A DNA stretch of 64,000 nucleotides from Bradyrhizobium iriomotense (GTDB lineage: Bacteria > Pseudomonadota > Alphaproteobacteria > Rhizobiales > Xanthobacteraceae). Shown piece after piece: positions 25,918 to 35,290 of this stretch. The notes under the pieces were generated by a model. That model was not told where the DNA came from. It worked only from the letters and a program-made list of their open reading frames with translations, and searched no databases. Within the stretch, counting starts at the first letter, position 1. Each line of letters begins with the position of its first letter. The DNA lies in NCBI RefSeq assembly GCF_030160715.1, contig NZ_BSOW01000032.1, positions 59,659 through 123,658 of the forward strand, written 5' to 3'. Made by a program: the position numbers and the translations under genes.

Positions 25918-27210
25918 TCACGTCTCCTCCGTCTGGGTACTGGCCACCGGGCGTTGCAGTGGCGCGCCATCCATACCCGTCGCATCAAGGCCGAGATGAG
26001 CGAGCGCAGTCGGCGCGATATCAATGATGCGGGCGACGCCCTGCCGCACGGCACCTGGCTGGAAGCCGGGGCCAGACACCATTAGGAAGGGCATCTGCTC
26101 ATAGCGCGCCAACCCGCCATGCTGGCCACAGCCAAGGCGGTCGGGCTTGCCCATGGCGGGCGTGGCGACGAGGCTCGAGCCCGGAACGCCGAAAACGTTG
26201 GCCGCCTCGCTCGCCGCCATCGAGACGGCGAAGGCGAGACCGCCCTCCGGTTTCTGGCCGATCTGTACGAGTTCGTCAGGACCGAAGACCGCACCGACCC
26301 AGTCCCGAGACGTGAGAAAAGTGCGCAGTGCCGGCAGCGCGTGGGTGCGGTCGGGATCCACATAGACCAATGCCGAAGTGCCGTTCGAGACGGCCATAAC
26401 ATCGTTGGAGCTCGCGTTCTCCTTCAGACCCGCCACGACAAATTCGGCGTCGATGTCGATGACGCCGGTCACGGTCTGATGGCCGTGATCGGAGCCAATC
26501 AGAAGCAAGATGTCGTCGCCAGCAGCGCGCAACTGCTTTACCGCGGACGTAACCAGGCCGGCATGAGCATCCGCCGCCGCAAGCACCGCGAGGTGCTCGG
26601 GCGAGCCGAGCGGTGCTTCGTGCTGGATATGGTCCGGCTCGCCGAGCCAGAGCACGGCCAAAGGTGGCCGGCGCAGCAGTAGCACCTCGTCGATAAAGCG
26701 CTCGGTCATGCGCCTGTCGCCCTCGACGTCGAGCGACACGGCAAGATGATCCTCGGCCGCGACCGGCACGCGGCCGAACCCGAAGGAGCCGGCACGATGG
26801 TAGACATGGCCATGCCCATCGGGATCTTGAGCATAGGCAGCGCCGGGCGAGACGTTGCTGAAGACGATGGCGCCGCCGACTGCCTTCACCCGCTGGGCCA
26901 GTGTCGGCATAGCGAGCGAGGTACCCGTTACGCGCCGTTTGTGCTGCAGGAATTCGGGATCGCCGGCGTCGCGCAACGCAAGTTTGCCGTCCTCCAACAG
27001 TGCGACGGTGTTGCCCTGGAGGCCATGGCGGGCGGGGTAACAGCCGGTGGCGAGGCTCGCCGAGACGACACGGGTGCATGACGGAAAGACCGTCCGGTAA
27101 TCGGCGAAACGCTCGGCCTGACGGGCGAAGCTGACTAGGCTCGGCGTTGTCTGCTCCGAGATCATATCCCCTCGCAGGCCGTCGAGCGTAACAATGACGA
27201 CGCGGCGCAT
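25918..27210 (-). CDS. alkaline-phosphatase-superfamily phosphodiesterase/pyrophosphatase
   Basis: The 430-residue cytoplasmic enzyme (no signal peptide) has VVIVTLDGLRGD with the first metal aspartate and FPSCTRVVSASLATG with the probable threonine nucleophile. WLGEPDHIQHE, LLIGSDHGHQ and the late metal-ligand region near CGQHGG complete the type I phosphodiesterase/phosphatase fold. It is more similar in layout to nucleotide pyrophosphatase/phosphodiesterases than to alkaline phosphatase. It lies 3 bp after the phosphonoacetate hydrolase gene, so a role in the same phosphonate or phosphoester pathway is likely. Confidence 0.82.
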   Translation of the reverse strand: MRRVVIVTLDGLRGDMISEQTTPSLVSFARQAERFADYRTVFPSCTRVVSASLATGCYPARHGLQGNTVALLEDGKLALRDAGDPEFLQHKRRVTGTSLAMPTLAQRVKAVGGAIVFSNVSPGAAYAQDPDGHGHVYHRAGSFGFGRVPVAAEDHLAVSLDVEGDRRMTERFIDEVLLLRRPPLAVLWLGEPDHIQHEAPLGSPEHLAVLAAADAHAGLVTSAVKQLRAAGDDILLLIGSDHGHQTVTGVIDIDAEFVVAGLKENASSNDVMAVSNGTSALVYVDPDRTHALPALRTFLTSRDWVGAVFGPDELVQIGQKPEGGLAFAVSMAASEAANVFGVPGSSLVATPAMGKPDRLGCGQHGGLARYEQMPFLMVSGPGFQPGAVRQGVARIIDIAPTALAHLGLDATGMDGAPLQRPVASTQTEET

Positions 27211-27213
27211 GGT

Positions 27214-28491
27214 TCAGACCTCCACCGCATTCAGCGCCAGCGAGAAGACGTCGTAGTTTCGCAGGGGACCAGAGCCGGATGCAGCCGCATCCGCCCGCAG
27301 CGGATGCGAGAGGATGAACGGGACGGTCAGCTCGGAAAGGCCGCCATGCGAGCGCTGGCGCTGGCCGGCGAGCTGGGCGAGATCGTGCTCCGCGCGACGC
27401 GCGCCAAGAGCCACACCCTTCTCAGCGATGACGGCAAGAACGCCTTCCCGGTCCTCTGGCAACAGAAAGCGGGCGCAGGCCTCGTCGCGAGGCAGGGCCA
27501 GGGCAATTCCGGGCAGCCTCCGAATGAATGCCGCGATCGTGGCGATCTCCACGTCCCGTCGCAGCAGGTGGGCGCGCACGAAGCCGCCGAGCGCGCCATG
27601 ATGTCGGACGAAGGGGTCGGTGATCGGGCAGACCACGCGGGCAGCATTGGCACCGAACGCTTTATCGATTGCATCGCCGAGATAGAGTACGTTCGGTGTA
27701 CCATCCGCTGTCGCCATGTCAGACATGCCGTGATCGGCGACGATGCCGACCACCGCTCCGCGCTCAATGAACTTGCCGATGCGCCTGTCGACCTCGGCCA
27801 TGAAATCGAGAGCCTCAACCTCTTTCGGTGCGTGCTTGTGCTGCACATAGTCGGAGAGCGAAAGATACATGAGCTCCGGCCGCCGGGTCTGGAGCAGTCT
27901 CACGCCCGCGTCGAGCACGAAGAGCGAGAGATCAGCCGAATATTGATTTGGTTTGGTGCGGCCGACCAGTGCTTGCACGTCGGCGATGCCGTTCTCGGAC
28001 TCTGTCGCAGAATCCGCCCTCTCGGCTGAAAAGGCGATACCTTCGAGGTAGCGTTCGAGTGCCTTGCGCAATTTGTCTTTCGCGGTCACGGCTGCGACGG
28101 AAGCGCCAGCTTGCGAGAAGGCAGCAAGAATGGTCGGCGCGCGCATCGGTGTTGCGTCGACCATCATGATCTCTCGGCCAGTCTCGCCGTCGATGTAGAA
28201 ATTGCCCGAGACGCCATGCTCGGCAGGCGGTACACCACAGACAATGGATACATTGTTGGGATTCGTGAAGGTCGGCGTTGCCGCGAGCGCCGAACTCCAA
28301 TAGCCGGTACGCCGCATGCGGTCGAAGGTCGGGATAACCCCCGCCGCGCTTGCGGCCTGGAGATAGGACGGATCGCAGCCGTCAAAGCAAACCACGATCG
28401 TCGGTCGCTTTGGCCGATGATAGAGGCGGCCGTTGACTTCGATCGGTGGGCGGACGGGATCCGGATGCGACCACGACAATTCAGGCGACAT
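27214..28491 (-). CDS. phnA: phosphonoacetate hydrolase
   Basis: The 425-residue zinc hydrolase of the alkaline phosphatase superfamily splits phosphonoacetate into acetate and phosphate. Diagnostic segments are PTIVVCFDGCDPSYL (first metal aspartate), TPTFTNPNNVSIVCGVPPAEHGVSGNFYID (nucleophile threonine in TFTNPNN, the PhnA hallmark), YLSLSDYVQHKHAP and GIVADHGMSD. I chose ATG 28491 because it lies 8 bp after the amidase stop and family members start there; the frame is open back to 28545. Amidase, phnA and the phosphodiesterase form one minus-strand operon. Confidence 0.88.
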   Translation of the reverse strand: MSPELSWSHPDPVRPPIEVNGRLYHRPKRPTIVVCFDGCDPSYLQAASAAGVIPTFDRMRRTGYWSSALAATPTFTNPNNVSIVCGVPPAEHGVSGNFYIDGETGREIMMVDATPMRAPTILAAFSQAGASVAAVTAKDKLRKALERYLEGIAFSAERADSATESENGIADVQALVGRTKPNQYSADLSLFVLDAGVRLLQTRRPELMYLSLSDYVQHKHAPKEVEALDFMAEVDRRIGKFIERGAVVGIVADHGMSDMATADGTPNVLYLGDAIDKAFGANAARVVCPITDPFVRHHGALGGFVRAHLLRRDVEIATIAAFIRRLPGIALALPRDEACARFLLPEDREGVLAVIAEKGVALGARRAEHDLAQLAGQRQRSHGGLSELTVPFILSHPLRADAAASGSGPLRNYDVFSLALNAVEV

Positions 28492-28499
28492 TGGAATTC

Positions 28500-29828
28500 T
28501 CAGGCTTGGTGTAAAGTGATCGGGCTGGTTTCGGCGACGACCCAAGCGGCGGCGTGCAAGAGAGAGCGGTCCCGCCCCTTTGGGCCGATGAGCTGAAGCC
28601 CGATCGGTAGACCTTGCTTGCCTCGCAGCAGCGGCAGGGAAAGCGTTGGTAAGCCGCAGAGGCTCCAGGGCATCGACATCACGCCCGAACCCGGTCCCTC
28701 TTCGAGCCGCGTCGCTTCACCGAGCGTGGAGAGAGTGATAAGCAAGTCGTGCTCGGCGAAGAGACCATCTGCGAGCGCCGTCAGACGGTCGGCGAGAGCG
28801 TCGAACTCGAGATAGCGCGGCGCACTCATGCTCTTGCCGTTCTGCACTCCGGCCTGGAGGGGCGAGCATAGCTGCGCGAAGTCTTCCACAGGCAGTCCAC
28901 CAAATCGGAAGGCAAGATGGGCATCGAGCAGGCCCATCGTCACCTCTACGGCCCGATCGAATTCGGGCGGCAGGATCAGTTCGGGGATCGGCATACGAAT
29001 CCGCGACTGCAAGGTTTTGAGTGCTGTGACCGCGTCGACGGTCACACTGGTCCAGCCGGGTCCGCGCACAAAGGCGATGCGAGGCGAAGGAAATTTCTCG
29101 ACCGGACCGAGTTCCACAAGCATCGGGTTGAATGCGCCCGCGAAGAGCGCAAGATCGTCGACTGAGCGCCCCAAAAGACCCAGGTGCGCAAGCCGCGGCA
29201 CCAGAATGTTCGAGCCCGTCATTTCCGTGAAGCCGAGCGACGGCTTGAAAGCGAAGGCGCCGCAGAAGGACGCGGGCAACGTGGTCGAGGCAGTATGCTG
29301 CGTCCCGAGGGCAAGCGGCGTCATATAGTCCACGACGGCCGCAGCCGAGCCGGAGGAGGACACTCCTGGCGAGCGCAAGAGGTCATGCGGATTTCGCGTT
29401 GGCGGTGGATGATACATGCCAAATTCGGAGGTCGCAGTCTTTCCGAGGATGATTGCCCCAGCCTCGCGCAGCTTGCTCACCGCAGCGGCGTCCGCTTCTG
29501 GCAGCCTCGCGCGATAAAGCGCACTACCGTACTCCGATGGCATATCGGCAGTATCGAAGACGTCCTTCACTCCGACCGGGAGCCCGTGCAGGGGACCGAG
29601 CGGTTCGCCAACGGCTTGCCGCGCATCTGCGCGCCTTGCTTGTTCACATGCCACATCCCGATCGAAAAAACTCCACGCTCTAATCTCCGGCTCGCGCGCC
29701 GCGATGCGATTGAGACAGGCCTCCACGAGCGAGAGAGCAGTGAGTCGCCCCTCGCGAATGGCGCGAACGGCCTCCCGTGCAGAGAGGCGAGCTGGGTCGG
29801 CGGATGGTGCGGACGCGATTGGCTGCAT
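28500..29828 (-). CDS. amidase (amidase-signature family)
   Basis: This 442-residue enzyme has the Ser-cisSer-Lys catalytic set. The lysine is in LPVGVKDVFDTAD, the cis-serine is in SSSGSAAAV, and the nucleophile serine is in TQHTASTTLPASFCG, which replaces the usual GTDTGGSIRIPASFCG. The nucleophile motif is therefore divergent: the glycine pair before the serine is changed, so substrate preference may be unusual. It is the first gene of a tight operon with phosphonoacetate hydrolase, suggesting that it releases phosphonoacetate (or a related acid) from an amide. That substrate is inference. Confidence 0.85.
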   Translation of the reverse strand: MQPIASAPSADPARLSAREAVRAIREGRLTALSLVEACLNRIAAREPEIRAWSFFDRDVACEQARRADARQAVGEPLGPLHGLPVGVKDVFDTADMPSEYGSALYRARLPEADAAAVSKLREAGAIILGKTATSEFGMYHPPPTRNPHDLLRSPGVSSSGSAAAVVDYMTPLALGTQHTASTTLPASFCGAFAFKPSLGFTEMTGSNILVPRLAHLGLLGRSVDDLALFAGAFNPMLVELGPVEKFPSPRIAFVRGPGWTSVTVDAVTALKTLQSRIRMPIPELILPPEFDRAVEVTMGLLDAHLAFRFGGLPVEDFAQLCSPLQAGVQNGKSMSAPRYLEFDALADRLTALADGLFAEHDLLITLSTLGEATRLEEGPGSGVMSMPWSLCGLPTLSLPLLRGKQGLPIGLQLIGPKGRDRSLLHAAAWVVAETSPITLHQA

Positions 29829-30045
29829 TGTGGTGTTGTTTCGTATGGTGCCGCGATCATGATCTGGCCAGAAGGACGGCCGCGACCATCAATCCATGGA
29901 CTCGTCCAACTTCTCTCTGATCACTTTATTGCTGTAGGGCCGGAGTACCCGCCTGATTGCGCAGTCGATACTGATGCCGTACGACGCGAGATCGAAGACG
30001 CCTCTTGTTGCTTCCGCCGTGACATGCCCGGGTAATGCATAGTCC

Positions 30046-31280
30046 TCACCGCACTTTCGCTTCGTTTTGATCTGCGCTACATCCGGACGATACCGTACTG
30101 CGGAACGCTTCCGCCGCTGGAATGGTGGCAATCCGCTCGTAATAATCCCAGGGAAAGCGGCTCTGGCTTGGCGTTTTTACGCGATAGACGCCGAGATCAT
30201 AGACGACGCGACCGCTCGCGAGAATTTTTGCCTCGCTGCCAAAGCGATCAACCGGCATCGTGCCGTTCACCGTGCCCGCATCGTCGGTATTGCTCGCCTT
30301 GACGGCTTTCAAATAATGCGTGACGGAGGCATAAACTCCGGCCTGCTCCCGCGTTGGCATCCCGTGGAGCTTCTCGAAGCGAGCGGCGAAAGCCCGCGTG
30401 CCGTCGCTATCGTTCCAATAGAAGCCGCTCGTGACAATCATGCCCTGCGCGGTTCGAGCCCGAGGCTGTGGACGTCGGTGATGAAGGTATGCAGCGCAGC
30501 CAACTGTTGGTTTTTCTGTCCGATCCCAAACTGCCCGGCCAGCTTGATCGCATTGACGGTATCCGCGCCGGCACTGGCGAGAGCGATCACCTGCGCCTGC
30601 GAGCTCTGGGCACGCAACAAGAGCGAGGCAAAATCCGCCGTGTTGAGCGGATAGCGAACGTTGCCGACGACCTTGCCACCAAAATCCTGAACGACCTGCG
30701 TCGCATCGCGCTCCAGATGATGACCGAACGCGTAATCCGCTGTTAAGAAATACCATGAACGCAATCCTTGCTCAGTCAGCGCGGCGCGCCGTGCCGCGAG
30801 CCAGAGCATAAGTATCGCCGGTCCAGTGCGTGACGTAGGGTGAGCATCGCACGCCAGCGATCTCGGCACTCGCCGCACCCGAGACCATCAAGGCACGCTT
30901 CTTTTCAGAGGCGAGCGTCATGAGCCCATTACAGCGCCGGTATGAGGCAGATCAACAATGACATCGACGCCACGGCGATCGAACCATTCCCGCGCGATAC
31001 TGATAGCAATATCGGGCTTGTTCTGGTGATCCGCCGTAACGAGTTCGATTGGCACCCCGCCTATGACACCTCCCGCGTCCTCGACCGCCATTCGCGCGGC
31101 AATGATCGAGCCGGGGCCGCCGACATCGGCCACCACGCCGCTTTGAGCGCCCATCACGCCGATCACAACCTTGCCGTCGGTGAACTGCGCATGCGCGCAG
31201 GAAGACCAAACCAGACCCGTCAGCAACAATACGATCAAATTGCGAGGCATCAGAACATTTCCCTTCATAGAGGGGACCAT
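30046..31280 (-). pseudogene. branched-chain-amino-acid-type ABC binding protein gene, multiply frameshifted
   Basis: Three frames together spell a LivK/Peripla_BP_6 protein. The first is a signal peptide plus FTDGKVVIGVMGAQSGVVADVGG (31280-30918, stop after TGAVMGS). The second is a middle part with SWYFLTADYAFGHHLERDATQVVQDFGGKVVGNVRYPL and DFASLLLRAQSSQAQVIALA (to 30438). The third is a C-terminal part with FYWNDSDGTRAFAARFEKLHGMPT and GVYASVTHYLKAVK (to 30046). At least two frameshifts make it non-functional. It would have fed the amidase-phnA locus downstream and is divergent to the SorC regulator. Confidence 0.8.
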
Positions 31281-31296
31281 AATCTCCAGTCAAGAC

Positions 31297-31324
31297 ACAT
31301 TTGTGACGATTACGGTACATTTGT
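31297..31324. promoter_or_regulatory. two ACATTTGT repeats, candidate SorC operator
   Basis: ACATTTGT occurs at 31297-31304 and again at 31317-31324, exactly 20 bp apart (two helical turns), in the divergent promoter between the binding-protein pseudogene and the SorC-type regulator. Spaced direct repeats suit a multimeric SorC/DeoR regulator. Confidence 0.4.
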
Positions 31325-31384
31325 TCCCACTATCAACTCTGGGCGCGGAACTCCTTTCGGGCTATCCCTCTCCGCGGAGACAGC

Positions 31385-32341
31385 ATGACTGACAACAATG
31401 ACGCAGATGGCAGTTTCGACGCCGCGCTAGCGGCCCGGATCTGCTGGCACTATTTCAAGGAAGGGCAGACTCAGGAGCTGATCGCTCAGCAACTCAATCT
31501 CACCCGAAAGCGGGTTAACCGGATGCTCGCTGAAGCGCGGGAGCGTGGGCTCGTCCAAATCACGATCCAGCGTCCGCTCGGCCCTTGCAGTGAACTGGAA
31601 TCTCGACTCACTAAGATGTTCGAGCTGCGACACGCCATTGTCGTGCCCTCGCCAATCGGCAACACCGATGTGCGAGTCTTGGTGGGAGCTGCCGCGGGCG
31701 ACTACATTTCCGATCACCTGACTCCGGGCGGTGCGCTCGGCATAGCATGGGGCGGCACGATCAATGCAGCGGCCCAAAATGTGAGGCGCCGAAGTGGCGA
31801 AGCCAATCGCGTCGTGCTGCTGTGCGGGGGCTTGGCCGAAAGCACATCGATCAACCCCTATGACAACGCTTCAATGATGGCACGCGCTCTGGATGCGCGA
31901 TGCTATTATATCACCGCACCGATGTTTGCCGCTTCCCCCGAACTGCGCGACTTGCTGCTGGCTAGCGAGCCGGTGCGTTCGGTCCTTGCTATGGTCTCTA
32001 AACTCGACTTGGCCCTTTTGAGCGCCGTCGATCTGACCGACCAATCAAGAGCGTTGGAATATGGCGTCATCACGCGGAACGATTGGCGATCCCTGCGCGC
32101 CGCCGGGGCCGTTGGCGACATTTGTGGCCACTATCTCGACGCCGACGGAAACGTTATCGAACATTCGCTTACCACGCGTGTAATCAATCCCTCTGTCAAA
32201 TCTCTGCAGGCCATTCCACTCCGAGTTCTGGCGGCGGGCGGAGCGTCGAAAGTGGCGATCGTTCGCGCCGCGATCAGGGCGAGACTTTGCAATGCCCTCA
32301 TTACTGACGAAAGCGCGGCGACTGCGCTGGTTCGGTCTTAA
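31385..32341 (+). CDS. SorC-family (sugar-binding domain) transcriptional regulator
   Basis: The 318-residue protein has an N-terminal helix-turn-helix (residues ~18-55: AARICWHYFKEGQTQELIAQQLNLTRKRVNRMLAEARERGLV). It is followed by a sugar-binding domain with GIAWGGTINAAAQ and VLLCGGLAES, the phosphosugar-isomerase-like fold of SorC proteins. It is divergent to the locus at 25.5-31.3 kb, so it probably senses a phosphorylated metabolite of that pathway. The C-terminus ends normally (LITDESAATALVRS). Confidence 0.88.
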   Translation: MTDNNDADGSFDAALAARICWHYFKEGQTQELIAQQLNLTRKRVNRMLAEARERGLVQITIQRPLGPCSELESRLTKMFELRHAIVVPSPIGNTDVRVLVGAAAGDYISDHLTPGGALGIAWGGTINAAAQNVRRRSGEANRVVLLCGGLAESTSINPYDNASMMARALDARCYYITAPMFAASPELRDLLLASEPVRSVLAMVSKLDLALLSAVDLTDQSRALEYGVITRNDWRSLRAAGAVGDICGHYLDADGNVIEHSLTTRVINPSVKSLQAIPLRVLAAGGASKVAIVRAAIRARLCNALITDESAATALVRS

Positions 32342-32495
32342 CGTGGACCGGACCAACGATCCACTGGGGCAGCCAGCACGATCGGGTGCTGCTGCGGTGG
32401 AAATCGCTACATGCGCTAACCGCCCAGTGCCCACCTTCGCTATGTCGGAAATGTTCGGCTCGTTCGCTACCTATTTGTAGAGCTTGGCAGCCCAC

Positions 32496-33463
32496 CTAAT
32501 GGTTCGCGTCTACGACGACCTTACCGTCGGCACCCGCCCGTCCATCGCGACCGTCCGCAGCGGCTGGTCCTGCTGTGCCATCGTGTCCCTTCCGCTGTTC
32601 CTTCCGCCCCTCGCACCCCGTCGCCCCGCGACCGCCGTAACCGAATTTGCCGCCCGCTCCCGCGCTACCCGCCAATCCCTTTGCTCCAGGCCTCCCTCCC
32701 GAAACGTCGACAAGAATTTGTTTCGAAAGCTTTCCGCGGATAATGCCTTCGAGACTCGAGGGTACGGCTAGGGTCACGGTACCGGCGTCTCCGCCGTCTC
32801 CCCCGTTGCCACCGCGGCCCGCGCTTCCGCCATTTCCACCATTTCCGCCATCACCAGGCCCAGATCTACAGCCGAATGGCTGCCCCGGTATTGCTCGTCC
32901 GCCCTGCTCGCCATCGCCACCGCCTGCACCGTTACCACCGTCTTGCCCCGGCATCCCATCGCCACCCCTTACACAGATCTTGATTGATCCTCCCACAAAT
33001 TCTGTAAAAGCTAAACGTATCGACACCGCCTTTGCTCCGTTCGCACCGGCCGCCCCATCGCGGCCACCGCCGCCGTCAGGGCCGCTTCTTCCCGCCGTCG
33101 CATCGCCTCGCCCGTTGCTCCCGGGACCACGATCATATGGACTTACTCTGTCCGGCGAAGTTGCCTTGGCAGGCCTAGAGATGGTGACCAGGCAAGATGC
33201 CGATATAATCTCAGCGGACCCAACGACCTTGAGGGACCTCTCGACATTGATGAGCTGACTACCTGTCCCCTCTAGGATCAATCGAGCACCGTCCGCAAGA
33301 ACCAGATCACCCGCGCGCACAAATCCCCGGTGACGGTCCGCTGACCGCTGATTTCGGTGCCTTGGCATGGCAAACCAGGATAGCAAATCTGTTCGCAGCC
33401 TGCGGCTGCTAAGCTTGGTGCCATCAGCAGAACGAACAGAAGAAGAAGGCGCGCTACTTGCAT
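32496..33463 (-). CDS. secreted collagen-like glycine-rich protein, apparent frameshift
   Basis: One minus-strand frame gives a signal peptide (MQVARLLLLFVLLMAPSLAAAGCEQ, start 33463). A second frame carries GFVRAGDLVLADGARLILEG and then a long glycine-rich region with many GDGGNGGNGG, GRGGNGGDGGDAG and GxDGxxG repeats, ending at 32496. The two join around 33325-33340 at an ACCGGGGATTTG run, where a one-base change would fuse them. I therefore read one exported, low-complexity protein of about 320 residues. Its start overlaps the 3' end of the metallopeptidase gene. The frameshift could be a sequencing error or slippage in the G-run. Function unknown; surface or matrix proteins have such repeats. 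Confidence 0.6.
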
Positions 33464-34314
33464 ACGTCATCTCCGGCGCTGCAGGCTTGGGGGGCCGAGA
33501 GTTGGCCATCAAGCAGGACAATACCGATTGCGGAGGCATCGGGCGCCCCTAGCGTCGGTGAGCGCTGGGCTTTGATATAGCCTTTCATCATCATAGCGTA
33601 CCGTTCTGCCGGTGTTCCGTGATGCAGGCAGGGGCGGAAATTGAAGTCTCCGAGATTCAAGATCGTGTCGGAGAATCTGCGGAGAAGATCTTCCGGGCGT
33701 CCATAGCGCTCCTCCGCCCTTGCCAGAGAGAAGCCCGCCATATAATCGGCGTGAGGTTCAATGTCTCGCAGAGGCCGAACGATACCGCCGGCTCCGATGA
33801 ACGAGGTATCGCCTTGATCAAAACATCGGCTGAACTGGAACGCGTGTCCGAGCTCATGAGCAAGGATCGCAAACAGCATGTTGTCTCCAGAAGGAGCCTG
33901 CCCCTTGCCAATCGTATCCGACTTACTGAGCAGCACGACTTCTTTGTCGCTCCCTGAAAAATGTCGATCGATTGTTCGCCACGCCGGACTTTCAGCGAGC
34001 ATGATTTCGGGTCGACGCGGGCCACGCAACTCCAGCGCGGCGCATAACCTGCTCGCAGCAACTCCCATGCTGGCGAGGAATGTCTCAGCTCCAACGAAAT
34101 AGGACCATTGCTTGGCCCGTTCGCGCGCTATTTCGTCCTTCTGCGCGACGATAGCGGCCTGCGAGGGAGCGGAAGCGTAGAGCACCGGAGGTAGGCAGGA
34201 TGCAATTTCCTCAGGGCGCGATGCCTGCGAAAACGCGGGAACGGGGTGCACCGATGCAGCCGCAAGCAGACCGATAGCTGCTCGGCGAGAAAGTCTATCC
34301 GAGCGATTGCTCAC
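33454..34314 (-). CDS. exported HExxH-type metallopeptidase-like protein
   Basis: The 286-residue protein starts MSNRSDRLSRRAAIGLLAAASVH, a Tat-like signal (SRRAAIG) ending at AFSQA. A zinc motif HELGH sits in FAILAHELGHAFQF, and a downstream IEPHADYMAGF supplies a plausible third ligand (glutamate), as in M48-like gluzincins. It lacks membrane helices, so it is periplasmic or secreted. It overlaps the DUF1353 gene by 4 bp and the collagen-like gene by 10 bp, so the three are one operon. A protease acting on the collagen-like product is an attractive but unproven idea. Confidence 0.7.
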   Translation of the reverse strand: MSNRSDRLSRRAAIGLLAAASVHPVPAFSQASRPEEIASCLPPVLYASAPSQAAIVAQKDEIARERAKQWSYFVGAETFLASMGVAASRLCAALELRGPRRPEIMLAESPAWRTIDRHFSGSDKEVVLLSKSDTIGKGQAPSGDNMLFAILAHELGHAFQFSRCFDQGDTSFIGAGGIVRPLRDIEPHADYMAGFSLARAEERYGRPEDLLRRFSDTILNLGDFNFRPCLHHGTPAERYAMMMKGYIKAQRSPTLGAPDASAIGIVLLDGQLSAPQACSAGDDVCK

Positions 34315-35183
34315 CGAACGATACCGGGAAACAGGCCAGGAATTGGCATATGGTCAGGGACGACGGTGGTGGTCTCCGACAAGCCGAAGTCTTCGTAGCG
34401 GCTGATGGGCGCGGATGACAAGATCACCGCCTTGCGCGTGATCGATCGTGCTCTTGGAACTGGGGGCTTGGAGTCAGCAAGCTTCTCGATCTGGTCGAGC
34501 GAAACATCCCCTTTGCTTATCTTGTCGGCCACCTCGTTCAGCTCGCTCGTGGCACCCGCAATATCCGTCTCTTCAACGATGGGCTTTTCCAACGAAAGCT
34601 CGACAGAGGTGGCCTTGACCGAAGCACAGAATTTGCCGATCGACGGATCCGGGGCGCAGGGCACGATTTCCGTTACCGACCAGCGCGGACCAAAACGCCA
34701 AACCGCATAATACATGAGCTTTGCCTTTGCCGTGCTGACCCCACCCGTAATCATTGCATCGTAAAAAACCCGATGGACCTTTTCCCATGCGCGGTACTTT
34801 CGGTCACAATAGAAGTCGTGAATAACAGCCGCACGCCGATACTGCCCTTCGAATGGTCCGCCGACGATCGACCAAAGAGGCCATGGGATCGATGCCCCGT
34901 CAGTGACAAGGCCCTTCTCGGCCTGCCACGTGGTGCCCGAGGGATCGACATATCCGAACGGCTGATCGAGCGTAAACCTTAGTCCTTGTGGATCGAGGTC
35001 CCGGAGGACCAATTCGCCGACAAAGTGATCGACTGGCTCGGCCGCCGCAAACCCGTCGATTCCGACCATCCCGGCCGCAGCCAACGAGGTCGCAAGTAGG
35101 CGACGCCGGGTCAACGCCGGCGCCACGGAACGATGCGTATCCGCGATATCAGGGCGAGATTGCAAACAACGGATTGGTCTCAT
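34311..35183 (-). CDS. exported DUF1353 protein
   Basis: The 290-residue protein has a Tat-type signal (LTRRRLLATSLAAAGMVG, residues ~25-42). A DUF1353 domain follows at about residues 50-160 (QPFGYVDPSGTTWQAEKGLVTDGASIPW, RAAVIHDFYCD, WEKVHRVFYDAMI, KAKLMYYAVWRFGPRW). DUF1353 is best known from phage and prophage proteins and its activity is unknown; the conserved TDGASIP and HD residues suggest a catalytic or binding site. The C-terminal ~100 residues are unlike the family. It is the first gene of the three-gene exported operon. Confidence 0.75.
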   Translation of the reverse strand: MRPIRCLQSRPDIADTHRSVAPALTRRRLLATSLAAAGMVGIDGFAAAEPVDHFVGELVLRDLDPQGLRFTLDQPFGYVDPSGTTWQAEKGLVTDGASIPWPLWSIVGGPFEGQYRRAAVIHDFYCDRKYRAWEKVHRVFYDAMITGGVSTAKAKLMYYAVWRFGPRWSVTEIVPCAPDPSIGKFCASVKATSVELSLEKPIVEETDIAGATSELNEVADKISKGDVSLDQIEKLADSKPPVPRARSITRKAVILSSAPISRYEDFGLSETTTVVPDHMPIPGLFPGIVR

Positions 35184-35290
35184 CGGCCGAGTCCCTCGTC
35201 ACGCGTTATCATCAGCCAAACGGGCTCTCGTGAGCAGACCCCGCGGCAGTCTGGCCAAGCTAGTCGTTCGAGCTAACGAACATTCCGTAA

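Noticed and set aside
26119..27081. Long plus-strand frames opposite the phosphodiesterase gene
   Set aside because: High-GC antisense shadows; the minus-strand frame has clear family motifs throughout.
32647..33258. Plus-strand 203-codon proline-rich open frame
   Set aside because: It is the antisense shadow of the glycine-rich collagen-like gene (GGN/GGC codons read as Pro on the other strand) and has no start signals of its own.
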